Assembly: GCA_020722315.1 (NCBI GenBank)
Contig: DYLD01000003.1
Span: 14,869-47,563, forward strand
Length of the DNA stretch: 32,695 nucleotides
Direction: 5' to 3'
Origin: Syntrophus aciditrophicus
GTDB lineage: Bacteria; Desulfobacterota; Syntrophia; Syntrophales; UBA5619
In this document: positions 19,282-27,709 of the stretch, one piece after another
Position numbering within the stretch: the first letter of the stretch is position 1
How the letters are laid out: every line of letters begins with the position of its first letter
Notes under the pieces: generated by a model
What the model was told of the DNA's origin: nothing
Databases searched by the model: none
What the model saw: the letters and a program-made list of their open reading frames with translations, nothing else
Position numbers and translations under genes: made by a program

Positions 19282-20475
19282 TTGTTCAACAGATTCTTCT
19301 ATATGCTGCGTGAGAAAGGCGCGCCGGTGTCGCCGACGTCGTTTCTGCGCCTGCACAGGGCTCTCTCGCTCGGGCTGATCAATTCGGTGGACGATTTCTA
19401 CACCGCGGCGCGATCGATACTGATCAAGAATGAACGATACTTCGATCTTTACGACAAGGCATTCGCCCAGTATTTCAACGGGGTTGAAATACCCGAAGAA
19501 GACGAGGGAGAGCTGACGGAATTTGTAAGGTCACTTCTTCAAGAATGGCTGAAGAACCCCAAAGAAATGGCCGACCTGCTCGGGCTCGACGAAGCCCAAC
19601 TTGCACACTACACACCGGAGGAGCTCCTCAAATACTTCCTCGACCGCCTCAAAGAACAGAAGGAGGCCCACCACGGCGGCAACCGCTGGATTGGAACCGG
19701 AGGAACGTCCCCTGTCGGACATTCCGGATATCATCCTGGAGGGATGAGAGTCGGCGGTGTTTCGCGGAACAAATCCGCGATCAAGGTGGCGATGGAGAGG
19801 CGCTACAAAGACTATGATCAGCAGGGGCCGATTACCGAATTACAGATGAACGAGGCGCTCAAGAGGCTCCGCACGATGCTCCCGCTTGGGCCGCGCGATG
19901 TGGTCAATATCGAAAAAACGATCTACGAAACGATGAAAAACGCCGGTGAAATCTCGATCGTTTTCGATCGCCGCCTGACCGATCGCCTGAAGGTCGTGCT
20001 GATGATAGATAACGGCGGGTGGTCGATGGATCCGTACATCGAGATCGTCCAGACGCTGTTCAATTACGCGCGCTCGCAGTTCAAGGACTTAAAAATCTAT
20101 TATTTCCACAATACGATATACAGCCATGTCTGGGCCGACCCGCAGCGCCACCTGCGGCCGGAACCGGTTGAGGAGCTTGTAAGGCTCGATCCGGAGACAC
20201 GTCTGATCATCGTCGGTGATGCGGCGATGGCCCCCACCGAGCTCACCTGGACGAACGGCGCTCTGTATATCGACCAGAGGGAAAGCCGCAGCAGCGAAGA
20301 ACGCCTGAAGTTCCTGGCCCGAACATTCCGCCACAGCGTCTGGCTGAATCCGCAGCCCGAATCGAGCTGGGGATATACCTGGACGATCGGGATCATCGGT
20401 TCGATATTCCCGATGTTCAGTTTGACGCTGGACGGCCTTGAAATGGCCGTAAAATACCTGATGAAGCGCAACTAA
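19282..20475 (+). CDS. CoxE-like VWA domain protein
   Basis: TTG start 9 bp after the moxR-like gene; GEISIVFDRRLTDRLKVVLMIDNGGWSMDPYIEIVQTLFNYARSQFKDLKIYYFHN VWA-like core. Confidence 0.83.
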   Translation: MFNRFFYMLREKGAPVSPTSFLRLHRALSLGLINSVDDFYTAARSILIKNERYFDLYDKAFAQYFNGVEIPEEDEGELTEFVRSLLQEWLKNPKEMADLLGLDEAQLAHYTPEELLKYFLDRLKEQKEAHHGGNRWIGTGGTSPVGHSGYHPGGMRVGGVSRNKSAIKVAMERRYKDYDQQGPITELQMNEALKRLRTMLPLGPRDVVNIEKTIYETMKNAGEISIVFDRRLTDRLKVVLMIDNGGWSMDPYIEIVQTLFNYARSQFKDLKIYYFHNTIYSHVWADPQRHLRPEPVEELVRLDPETRLIIVGDAAMAPTELTWTNGALYIDQRESRSSEERLKFLARTFRHSVWLNPQPESSWGYTWTIGIIGSIFPMFSLTLDGLEMAVKYLMKRN

Positions 20476-20505
20476 ACCCTCGTGTCGTATAAGCCGCAAC
20501 GAAGA

Positions 20506-20609
20506 GAGACCTTTGGCAAAACGCCGCCTTCGCGCTCATAAATCTTTTTCGACCTTTCGACCCGAAAAATATTTGAAATCGCGCTTCAGGCAGCATCTTC
20601 AAAGGTCTC
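20506..20609 (+). repeat. MITE-like repeat, copy A (short form)
   Basis: gagacctttggcaaaacgccgccttcgcgctcataaatctttttcgacctttcgacccgaaaaatatttgaaatcgcgcttcaggcagcatcttcaaaggtctc; nearly identical to copy B. Confidence 0.85.
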
Positions 20610-20614
20610 GAAGA

Positions 20615-20790
20615 ACGAAGGTTCATGTGAGAGGAACTATGATCGAATTGAGCCCATGCTTCACGAAACCATCTTTGGGTTTTTCCAAAGCCGTCAAAAG
20701 GCTTGACAATGAACCTCGGATAGGGTAAGACCGCGACAGTTTCACGGAAGTTTGATCCCCGATGCCGGGAGGCAGGAGGGGATTTTTTGT
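20615..20790 (+). ncRNA. candidate structured RNA of unknown class ending in an intrinsic terminator
   Basis: Closing helix aggttcat (20619-20626)/atgaacct (20709-20716), internal agcc/ggct hairpin, then a GC-rich terminator with T tract. No known RNA family recognised. Confidence 0.3.
20755..20788 (+). terminator. rho-independent terminator
   Basis: atcccc-ga-tgcc-ggga-ggca-gga-ggggat followed by TTTTTT: two stacked complementary stems and a T tract. Confidence 0.65.
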
Positions 20791-20800
20791 TTCACGGGGT

Positions 20801-20904
20801 AAAACCTTTGCCAAACGCCGCCTTCGCGCTCATAAATCTTTTTCGACCTTTCGACCCGAAAAATATTTGAAATCGCGCTTCAGGCAGCATTTTTCAAAGG
20901 TCTC
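20801..20904 (+). repeat. MITE-like repeat, copy B (short form)
   Basis: aaaacctttgccaaacgccgccttcgcgctcataaatctttttcgacctttcgacccgaaaaatatttgaaatcgcgcttcaggcagcatttttcaaaggtctc; direct copy of A. Confidence 0.85.
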
Positions 20905-20925
20905 GTGGTTCAAACAGGGGGCAAG

Positions 20926-22557
20926 ATGGATACACAAAACGCGGTGATGGAAATACCGACAGGGCCGGCTGAAGACAGAAGGAAACACCGGGAAATCTCT
21001 CAGCGCCGGACCTTCGCGATTATCAGTCATCCCGACGCAGGAAAAACAACACTGACCGAAAAGCTTCTTTTGTTCGGCGGGGCGATTCAGCTCGCCGGGG
21101 CCGTGAAAGCCCGGAAGGCCGCACGCCATACGACAAGCGACTGGATGACGATTGAAAAGGAACGAGGGATCTCGGTGACGACCTCGGTCATGAAATTCCA
21201 CTACCGGGACTTCGAAATCAATTTGCTGGATACGCCCGGCCATCAGGACTTTTCCGAGGATACATACCGCGTGCTGACCGCCGTCGACAGCGCCCTGATG
21301 GTCATCGACAGTGCGAAAGGGGTCGAGCCTCAGACCGAAAAATTGATGGAGGTCTGCCGGATGCGCAACACCCCGATCATGACGTTCATCAACAAGCTCG
21401 ACCGCGACGGTCTGACTCCGATGGAGCTCCTCTCCGATATCGAGGACAAGCTCCAGATCGAATGCGTTCCTCTTTCCTGGCCGATCGGGATGGGAAAGGA
21501 TTTCAAGGGGGTTTACAACATTCACCGGCACTCCCTGCGTCTGTTCAAACCGGGAGACGACCGCCGCAGAGAAACAGGGATTACGATCTACGATCCGGGC
21601 GATCCCCGTCTCGACGAACTGCTCGGAAGCCATGCCGGCCGGCTCCGAGAAGACATCGCCTTGATCGAGGGGGCTTTGAGTCCCTTCAGCCTTGCTGACT
21701 ACCTCAAAGGAAGCCAGACCCCTGTATTCTTCGGCAGTGCAATTAACAACTTCGGCGTTCAGGAACTGCTCGATTCGTTTGTCGAAATGGCGCCTTCGCC
21801 GGGGGTGCGGATGACAACGACCAGGCCTGTTTCACCGTTTGAGGAGTCATTTTCCGGATTCGTTTTCAAGATACAGGCCAATATGGATCTTGCCCACCGC
21901 GACCGGATTGCATTTTTACGGATCTGCTCCGGCAAATTCACCCGGGGGATGCGGGTCATGCATCACCGGATCGGCCGGGAGATCATCCTTTCGAACGCGA
22001 CGATCTTCATGGCCCAAGACCGGACGAACGTCGAAGAGGCATGGCCGGGGGACATCATCGGCATTCACAACCACGGAACCATCCAGATCGGAGACACATT
22101 CACCGCAAGAGAAGAGCTCCAGTTTACCGGCATCCCCCATTTCGCCCCCGAGCACTTCCGGCGCGTGCGGCTGAAGAATTCTCTCAAGATCAAACAACTC
22201 CAGAAGGGGCTCGCACAGCTCTCCGAAGAGGGGGCGGTCCAGGTGTTTAGACCCCTTACAGCAAACGACTACATCCTCGGGGCGGTCGGCATCCTTCAGT
22301 TCGACGTGACGGCTGCCCGTCTCAAAACAGAATACGGAGTGGACGTAATCTTCGAGCCGACGGACTATACAACCGCCCGCTGGATTATTTGCGACGACAG
22401 AAAAATGCTCGCGGATTTCAAAAAAAAGAACGAGAACAATCTGGCTTACGACGCCGATAATCACCTGACGTACCTGACGACAAGCAACTGGCGCCTCGGC
22501 TTTACGATCGAGGACTGGCCCGGCGTAAGATTCGAGAAAACGAGAGAAAAAATTTAG
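20926..22557 (+). CDS. prfC: peptide chain release factor 3
   Basis: [99 protein letters not shown] at 20926 with upstream agggggc preferred over GTG 20905. Confidence 0.97.
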   Translation: MDTQNAVMEIPTGPAEDRRKHREISQRRTFAIISHPDAGKTTLTEKLLLFGGAIQLAGAVKARKAARHTTSDWMTIEKERGISVTTSVMKFHYRDFEINLLDTPGHQDFSEDTYRVLTAVDSALMVIDSAKGVEPQTEKLMEVCRMRNTPIMTFINKLDRDGLTPMELLSDIEDKLQIECVPLSWPIGMGKDFKGVYNIHRHSLRLFKPGDDRRRETGITIYDPGDPRLDELLGSHAGRLREDIALIEGALSPFSLADYLKGSQTPVFFGSAINNFGVQELLDSFVEMAPSPGVRMTTTRPVSPFEESFSGFVFKIQANMDLAHRDRIAFLRICSGKFTRGMRVMHHRIGREIILSNATIFMAQDRTNVEEAWPGDIIGIHNHGTIQIGDTFTAREELQFTGIPHFAPEHFRRVRLKNSLKIKQLQKGLAQLSEEGAVQVFRPLTANDYILGAVGILQFDVTAARLKTEYGVDVIFEPTDYTTARWIICDDRKMLADFKKKNENNLAYDADNHLTYLTTSNWRLGFTIEDWPGVRFEKTREKI

Positions 22558-22645
22558 GCGGAGTCAACGACAGGCTTTCGGATTTTAATGCAGATAATTT
22601 CTCGATGAAAAACAGTCGGCCTTTTTAAGGGCGAATTAAACATTT

Positions 22646-23116
22646 ATGATTGAGATCGATGTCCCCGGTTTCGACCGGCTCAGGCTAAGCCACTTCGTTT
22701 CGGATTACAACGGCACGCTCGCCGTTGACGGGAAGCTTATTTGCGGAGTCATCGAAAAACTTAATGCTCTGGCAGAGCTGCTCGACGTGCATATTGTCAC
22801 CGCCGACACGGTTGGAAACGTCCGGCGTGAAATCACCGGGCTTTCCTGCCGGCTCGAAATTCTGGAAGGACAGCACCACGACCGTCAGAAAAAGGCGTAT
22901 GTCGAACAGCTCGGCAGTAGTAGTGTCGTAGCAATGGGAAACGGTAGAAACGACCGGCTCATGCTCGCCGCGGCCAGAATCGGAATCGCCGTAACCGGCA
23001 AGGAAGGATGTGCCGTTGAAACGCTGAAGGCCGCTGATATCCATGTTACCGATGCCCTCGATGGTCTCGATCTGTTACTTAACCCGAAACGCTTGATCGC
23101 GACGCTGCGGATTTGA
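22646..23116 (+). CDS. HAD family protein (soluble P-type ATPase/phosphatase-like)
   Basis: FVSDYNGTLAVDGKL (HAD motif I DxNGT), IVTADTVGNV, AMGNGRNDRLMLAAARIGIAV. Confidence 0.85.
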   Translation: MIEIDVPGFDRLRLSHFVSDYNGTLAVDGKLICGVIEKLNALAELLDVHIVTADTVGNVRREITGLSCRLEILEGQHHDRQKKAYVEQLGSSSVVAMGNGRNDRLMLAAARIGIAVTGKEGCAVETLKAADIHVTDALDGLDLLLNPKRLIATLRI

Positions 23117-23137
23117 GCGAGGTTTCAGAACCTCCGT

Positions 23138-23608
23138 TCATCTCAGATGAACTGGTGGAAAATTCTCGTAGTCCGGCATCTTGAGATCCGGCACGACCAT
23201 CATTGTGGCCGTCCCGTGGGCTACGAGGCTACCCTTATCGTTTCGTATCTGTGCATCCCCAAGGGCCAGTGTTTTGCCCGCCCGGATGCATCTGCCCTTT
23301 GCCGAGAGTTTACCGTCTTTAGCCGGGGAAAGAAAATTGACCTTCAGATCCACCGTCGTAAGCCCAAACCCTCTTTTGATCTGAGGGAAAACAGCCCAGA
23401 ACGTCGCCGCATCGACCAGCGACGCGATCGCGCCGCCGTGGACGAAACCGAACGGCTGCAGGTGTTTTTTGTCCAGTTGAATTTCCAAAAACGAGCTCCC
23501 CCACTGAAGATCGTTGATTTTCATCGAGAGGAGTAAAAAATACGGACTTTTGTTGACACTCCTCGCAACAGCTTCGGCATACTCAGGATTCATCTTCACG
23601 TCAGACAT
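23138..23608 (-). CDS. PaaI family hotdog-fold thioesterase
   Basis: QPFGFVHGGAIASLVDAATFWAVF, LTTVDLKVNFLSPAKDGKLSAKGRCIRAGKTLALGDAQI. Confidence 0.92.
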   Translation of the reverse strand: MSDVKMNPEYAEAVARSVNKSPYFLLLSMKINDLQWGSSFLEIQLDKKHLQPFGFVHGGAIASLVDAATFWAVFPQIKRGFGLTTVDLKVNFLSPAKDGKLSAKGRCIRAGKTLALGDAQIRNDKGSLVAHGTATMMVVPDLKMPDYENFPPVHLR

Positions 23609-23651
23609 GCATCTTCTCCCCCCAAAAAAGAGACACCCACCCGACCACAGG

Positions 23652-23849
23652 GAGACCTTTGCAAAACGCCGCCTTTCTAAGCTGATCGGATCTTTTTCGA
23701 CCCCGCAACGTCTCGCTCAAGGCTTCAAAGGCTAAACGCTCTGGGAACGTTTTGCGTTCTTAACGCCTTTAAAAGCCTTGGCTTTGACGGCGGGATACCT
23801 AAGAAAAATCAATGAATTTACGCTTCAGGCACCATTTTTCAAAGGTCTC
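23652..23849 (+). repeat. MITE-like repeat, copy C (long form)
   Basis: gagacctttgcaaaacgccgcctttctaagctgatcggatctttttcgaccccgc...tttttcaaaggtctc; terminal inverted repeat and internal ggcttcaaaggc/gcctttaaaagcc stem. Confidence 0.85.
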
Positions 23850-23880
23850 AGGCATTCATTTATGCACCGGTTCGCTCCGA

Positions 23881-25086
23881 CTAATAGAGCATACCCGCTA
23901 TGCAGGCGGTGATAAAACTGGCCAGCGTGCCCGAAACGATGGCCTTTATGCCAAGAGACGAGACCTCCGCCTTGCGTTTGGGTGCAATACCGCCGATCCC
24001 GCCGATTAGTATAGCGAGGCTACCGAAGTTCGCGAAACCGCAGAGCGCATAGGTCATAATCACAACAGAGCGCCCCGACATCGTACCCGCGGCAATGACA
24101 TCTTTAAGCTGCAGATAGCCGATGAACTCGTTGAAAACGGTTTTCGTGCCGAGCATCTTTGCCGCGGTTGCGGCCTCGCCGGGCGGTATCCCCATCAGCA
24201 CCGCGAACGGCCAGAAAATCACGCCCATGATTCCTTCAAAAGATGTTCCGATCAGGCCGAGCAGGTAATTGATCATCCAGATGATACTGATAAAAGCGAG
24301 AAGCATCGCGCCTACCTGTATCGCCAGATTAACCCCGAGCGACGCACCGTTTGCGGCGGCTTCAATGATATTCTGTTCGGTTTTCGGTGCGCCGCCGGCG
24401 CTGACATTTGAGGTTTCAGGAAAGCCTGTCTCCGGCACCATAACCTTGGCGATCAGCACTGCGGCGGGAACGCTCATAATCGACGCCGCGAGCAGGTGGC
24501 CGGGCTCAGCGCCGAACGTCGAATAGGTCACCATGACGCTTGACGCGATGGTCGCCATGAAGGCGGACATCAACACGAAAAGTTCCGAGCGCGTCATCGT
24601 GGCGATATAGGTGCCGACCGCCGTCACGCCTTCGATTCCCATAAAGGTCAAAAGTGCCGCGCCGAAGGACTCGGCCCCGGAGAGACGCATCGAACGCCTC
24701 ATGATCATTGCGCCGATTTTTACAAAAAACTGGATAATGCCGAGGTAGTAAAGCATCCCCATCAGAGACGAGACGAAGATAATAATCGGAAGGACCTTAA
24801 ACGCGAATATCGCGCCGATATTGACATCGCTTACAAGTCTCCCGAAAAGAAAGGATGCGCCTTTGTCGCTGAAACCGACGACTTTCCCGAACGCGACGCG
24901 GGCCAGATCAAATAAAAACATGCCCGCCCGTGTTTTGAGGATCAGAAGCGCGAAAATAAACTGGAGGGCGAGCCCCCACGCGACGGTTACCCAGTCGACC
25001 TTCTTTCTGTTCTCGGAAATGGCCCACGCCAGGGCGATAAAAACAAGGATGCCGACAAAACTTATAATTTTCCCTATGTTAATCAT
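23881..25086 (-). CDS. NupC-type concentrative nucleoside transporter
   Basis: FAFKVLPIIIFVSSLMGMLYYLGIIQFFVKIGAMIMRR, GTKTVFNEFIGYLQL, TYALCGFANFGSLAILIGGIGGIAPKRK. Confidence 0.93.
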   Translation of the reverse strand: MINIGKIISFVGILVFIALAWAISENRKKVDWVTVAWGLALQFIFALLILKTRAGMFLFDLARVAFGKVVGFSDKGASFLFGRLVSDVNIGAIFAFKVLPIIIFVSSLMGMLYYLGIIQFFVKIGAMIMRRSMRLSGAESFGAALLTFMGIEGVTAVGTYIATMTRSELFVLMSAFMATIASSVMVTYSTFGAEPGHLLAASIMSVPAAVLIAKVMVPETGFPETSNVSAGGAPKTEQNIIEAAANGASLGVNLAIQVGAMLLAFISIIWMINYLLGLIGTSFEGIMGVIFWPFAVLMGIPPGEAATAAKMLGTKTVFNEFIGYLQLKDVIAAGTMSGRSVVIMTYALCGFANFGSLAILIGGIGGIAPKRKAEVSSLGIKAIVSGTLASFITACIAGMLY

Positions 25087-25091
25087 AAATC

Positions 25092-25350
25092 GAGACCATT
25101 GCGCGACTGCTAAAAAATGTTACCTGAAGCGCAAATTTATTGATTTTTCTTATGTACCCCGCCGTCTTGAGCAGGGCGGCAAAGGCGTCAAGAACACGAA
25201 CAATCGTGATGGTTTAGCCTTTGAAGCCTTGAGCGAGACGCTCGGGGTCAAAAACTTCGCAAAGTGAAGCTTAATTTGGTGAAAATTAAACCCCGCTTCG
25301 CTTCGTTTTCACCAAAAAATTTCATATGCGCGAAGGTAGCATTTAGGTAC
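25092..25350 (-). repeat. MITE-like repeat, copy E (divergent, extended, inverted)
   Basis: Reverse complement contains gaccccgagcgtctcgctcaaggcttcaaaggctaaac...cttgacgccttt...gacggcggggtacataagaaaaatcaataaatttgcgcttcaggta...atggtctcg, matching copies C and D; extra hairpin at 25275..25316. Confidence 0.75.
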
Positions 25351-25466
25351 CGCTTTCGCCTTTTGCGAGTATATGGGGGCTGGTTTCCCCTGTCAACGGG
25401 AAATTTCCTCTGGCGTGAGCCTTGCAGACGTTTCCCGGAAAAATCCATTCAGGAACAAAAGTTGTT

Positions 25467-26561
25467 TCAAGGCCGAAGGTCTTTGAGATACTCGCCGTAG
25501 CCCGCTTTTTCCATCTCTTCTTTCGGAATAAAGCGCAGCGCCGCGGAATTGATGCAATAACGCAGCCCCGTCGGCTTGGGGCCGTCCTTAAAGACATGGC
25601 CAAGGTGTGAGTTCGCCTTTTTGCTCCGGACCTCGACGCGCTCCATAAAAAATGTCCTGTCGGTCTTCTCGACGATATTTCCGGGAACGAGGGGCTTCGT
25701 GAAACTCGGCCATCCCGTCCCGGAATCGAACTTGTCCCGCGAGCTGAAGAGCGGCTCGCCGGAAACGACATCGACATAGATTCCCTCTTTCTTGTTGTTC
25801 CAGTATTCGTTGTGAAAGGGCGGCTCAGTGGCGTTGTTTTGCGTCACCTCATACTGCAGAGGTGTCAATCTCTTACGCAACTCTTCGGCTGCGGGTTTCT
25901 TGAAGGATTGCCACGACCCCGCGGCGGGTACGGCTTTCGCATCCTGCCACGTCCCCTTCAAAAACCGATCACGGCCCGATCCTAAACGGTAGCTGCTGTA
26001 ACGAGCCTTGGACTTTTTATAGTAATCCTGATGGTAATCCTCGGCAACGTAAAAGCGTTCCAGCTTTCTGATTTCGGTAACAACCGGCGCAGCAAAAATT
26101 CCTGATTGCCTCAATTCCTCCCTCGATTTTTCCGCGAGCCTCCGTTGCTCTTCGTCATGATAAAAGATCGCGCTTCTGTACTGGGAGCCGCGATCCACAA
26201 ACTGGCCTCCCGCATCGGTCGGGTCTATGTGCTTCCAGAAAAAATCGAGAAGCTCGGCAAATGTCACCTGTGTGGAATCATAATGAACCTGAACAGCCTC
26301 CACGTGCCCGGTCATGCCGGAGCATACCTGTTCATACGTAGGATTTTCCAACGTTCCCCCGGTGTAGCCTGATACCGCATCCACAACGCCGGGGATTTTC
26401 TCAAAGTCCGCCTCGAGACACCAGAAACACCCTCCGGCAAATGTCGCCGTTTGGATGGTTTGAGCTTTTGTTTGCATATTTTTTTGAACCTCTTGACTGC
26501 TTCCGGCCTGATTCTGGCACCCCAGAATCACGCCGAGCAATAGTAGATAAATGAATCGCAT
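25467..26561 (-). CDS. msrAB: bifunctional peptide-methionine sulfoxide reductase MsrA/MsrB, predicted lipoprotein
   Basis: Msr[30 protein letters not shown]; Msr[15 protein letters not shown]...[28 protein letters not shown]; lipobox [15 protein letters not shown] extends to 26621; MRFIYLLLL start preferred. Confidence 0.93.
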   Translation of the reverse strand: MRFIYLLLLGVILGCQNQAGSSQEVQKNMQTKAQTIQTATFAGGCFWCLEADFEKIPGVVDAVSGYTGGTLENPTYEQVCSGMTGHVEAVQVHYDSTQVTFAELLDFFWKHIDPTDAGGQFVDRGSQYRSAIFYHDEEQRRLAEKSREELRQSGIFAAPVVTEIRKLERFYVAEDYHQDYYKKSKARYSSYRLGSGRDRFLKGTWQDAKAVPAAGSWQSFKKPAAEELRKRLTPLQYEVTQNNATEPPFHNEYWNNKKEGIYVDVVSGEPLFSSRDKFDSGTGWPSFTKPLVPGNIVEKTDRTFFMERVEVRSKKANSHLGHVFKDGPKPTGLRYCINSAALRFIPKEEMEKAGYGEYLKDLRP

Positions 26562-27017
26562 CTGTATCCCCCCTTCTCTTCGAATCACAAAACGTATATC
26601 CTTTAGAGTGTAATCTAACAACGATTATCCGACAGTCAAACGGGATTTAGGGAACTGCTTTGTTGGCAGAGGGTTGCACCACCGCGGAAAAACGCCGGCC
26701 GAACCCAATTTTAAAGGAATGATCGAGCCGGGCGATTTTGTACCACTTGCCTAGATATCTCGCCAGTTCAAAATTGTCTACCGGTGTCACACCGTCCGGG
26801 ATACCGATAGGGGGACGTCAAGCCAAAAGAAACACCAGCAAAAATATCGGCCTTTTCAGGACCGGCGAGATAGTTCTTTATTTCTTTAGCTTTTTGTGCG
26901 ATATTTTAAAGAAGAAAAAGGGAAACAAAGGGTATTTGCCGTCCGATATTTTAGAGCGTTTTTTTCTTGTTTTTTGGTTGGCAATTAACACGCATGGGTC
27001 GGAAAAGGGGGTGAGAA

Positions 27018-27692
27018 ATGAGTCTCATCGTCGCGGAAAATGTAAAAAAGGATTACCGGATGGGGGAGGTGGTCGTTCAGGCGATCCGCGGGGTCAGCTT
27101 TGAAATCGGCCCGGCCTCGTTCGTCTCGTTCATCGGCCCTTCGGGAAGCGGCAAGACGACGCTTTTGAACCTGATTGGGTGCATCGACACGCCGACGTCC
27201 GGCACGCTGAGTGTTGCCGGAACGAACATCGCCGAGCTGGACCGCCGCCGGAGCGCGGCATTCCGCGGTTCGAACATCGGGTTCATCTTCCAGGATTTCA
27301 ACCTGATCCCGGTACTGACGGCCCGCGAAAATATTGAATATCCGCTTCTGATGGTCACGCATATCTCCCCAAAAGAGCGCAGGAAAAGGGTCGCAGATCT
27401 CCTGGAAGCGGTCGGCATGAAGGAGCAGGCCGACAAGCGACCGGATCAGCTCTCCGGCGGCCAGAAGCAGAGGGTTGCTATCGCCCGTGCGCTGGTTTCG
27501 GAACCGAAGGTCGTGCTGGCCGACGAGCCGACGGCCAATCTCGATTCGAAAACTGCCCATTCGGTCATCGAACTGATGAAGGCGATGCGGGACAAAAGCA
27601 GGACGACGTTCATATTTTCGACACACGATCAGAAACTCTCCGACGTGGTTGAGAGGCTTTTTACGATCGAAGACGGCCTTCTGAAGGCCTGA
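27018..27692 (+). CDS. LolD/MacB-type ABC transporter ATP-binding protein
   Basis: [62 protein letters not shown] gggggtgag. Confidence 0.95.
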   Translation: MSLIVAENVKKDYRMGEVVVQAIRGVSFEIGPASFVSFIGPSGSGKTTLLNLIGCIDTPTSGTLSVAGTNIAELDRRRSAAFRGSNIGFIFQDFNLIPVLTARENIEYPLLMVTHISPKERRKRVADLLEAVGMKEQADKRPDQLSGGQKQRVAIARALVSEPKVVLADEPTANLDSKTAHSVIELMKAMRDKSRTTFIFSTHDQKLSDVVERLFTIEDGLLKA

Positions 27693-27709
27693 TTAAATGG
27701 AGGATCGCC

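Noticed and set aside
20905-20925. GTG start for prfC directly abutting the repeat
   Set aside because: ATG at 20926 has a better SD (agggggc) and RF3 N-termini normally begin close to this point.
20513-20947. Two small ORFs sharing [27 protein letters not shown]
   Set aside because: The shared peptide is just the translated repeat (copies A and B); no independent evidence of coding.
26738-27103. 121-aa plus-strand ORF
   Set aside because: Overlaps the ABC ATPase start, odd composition, no SD or homology recognised.
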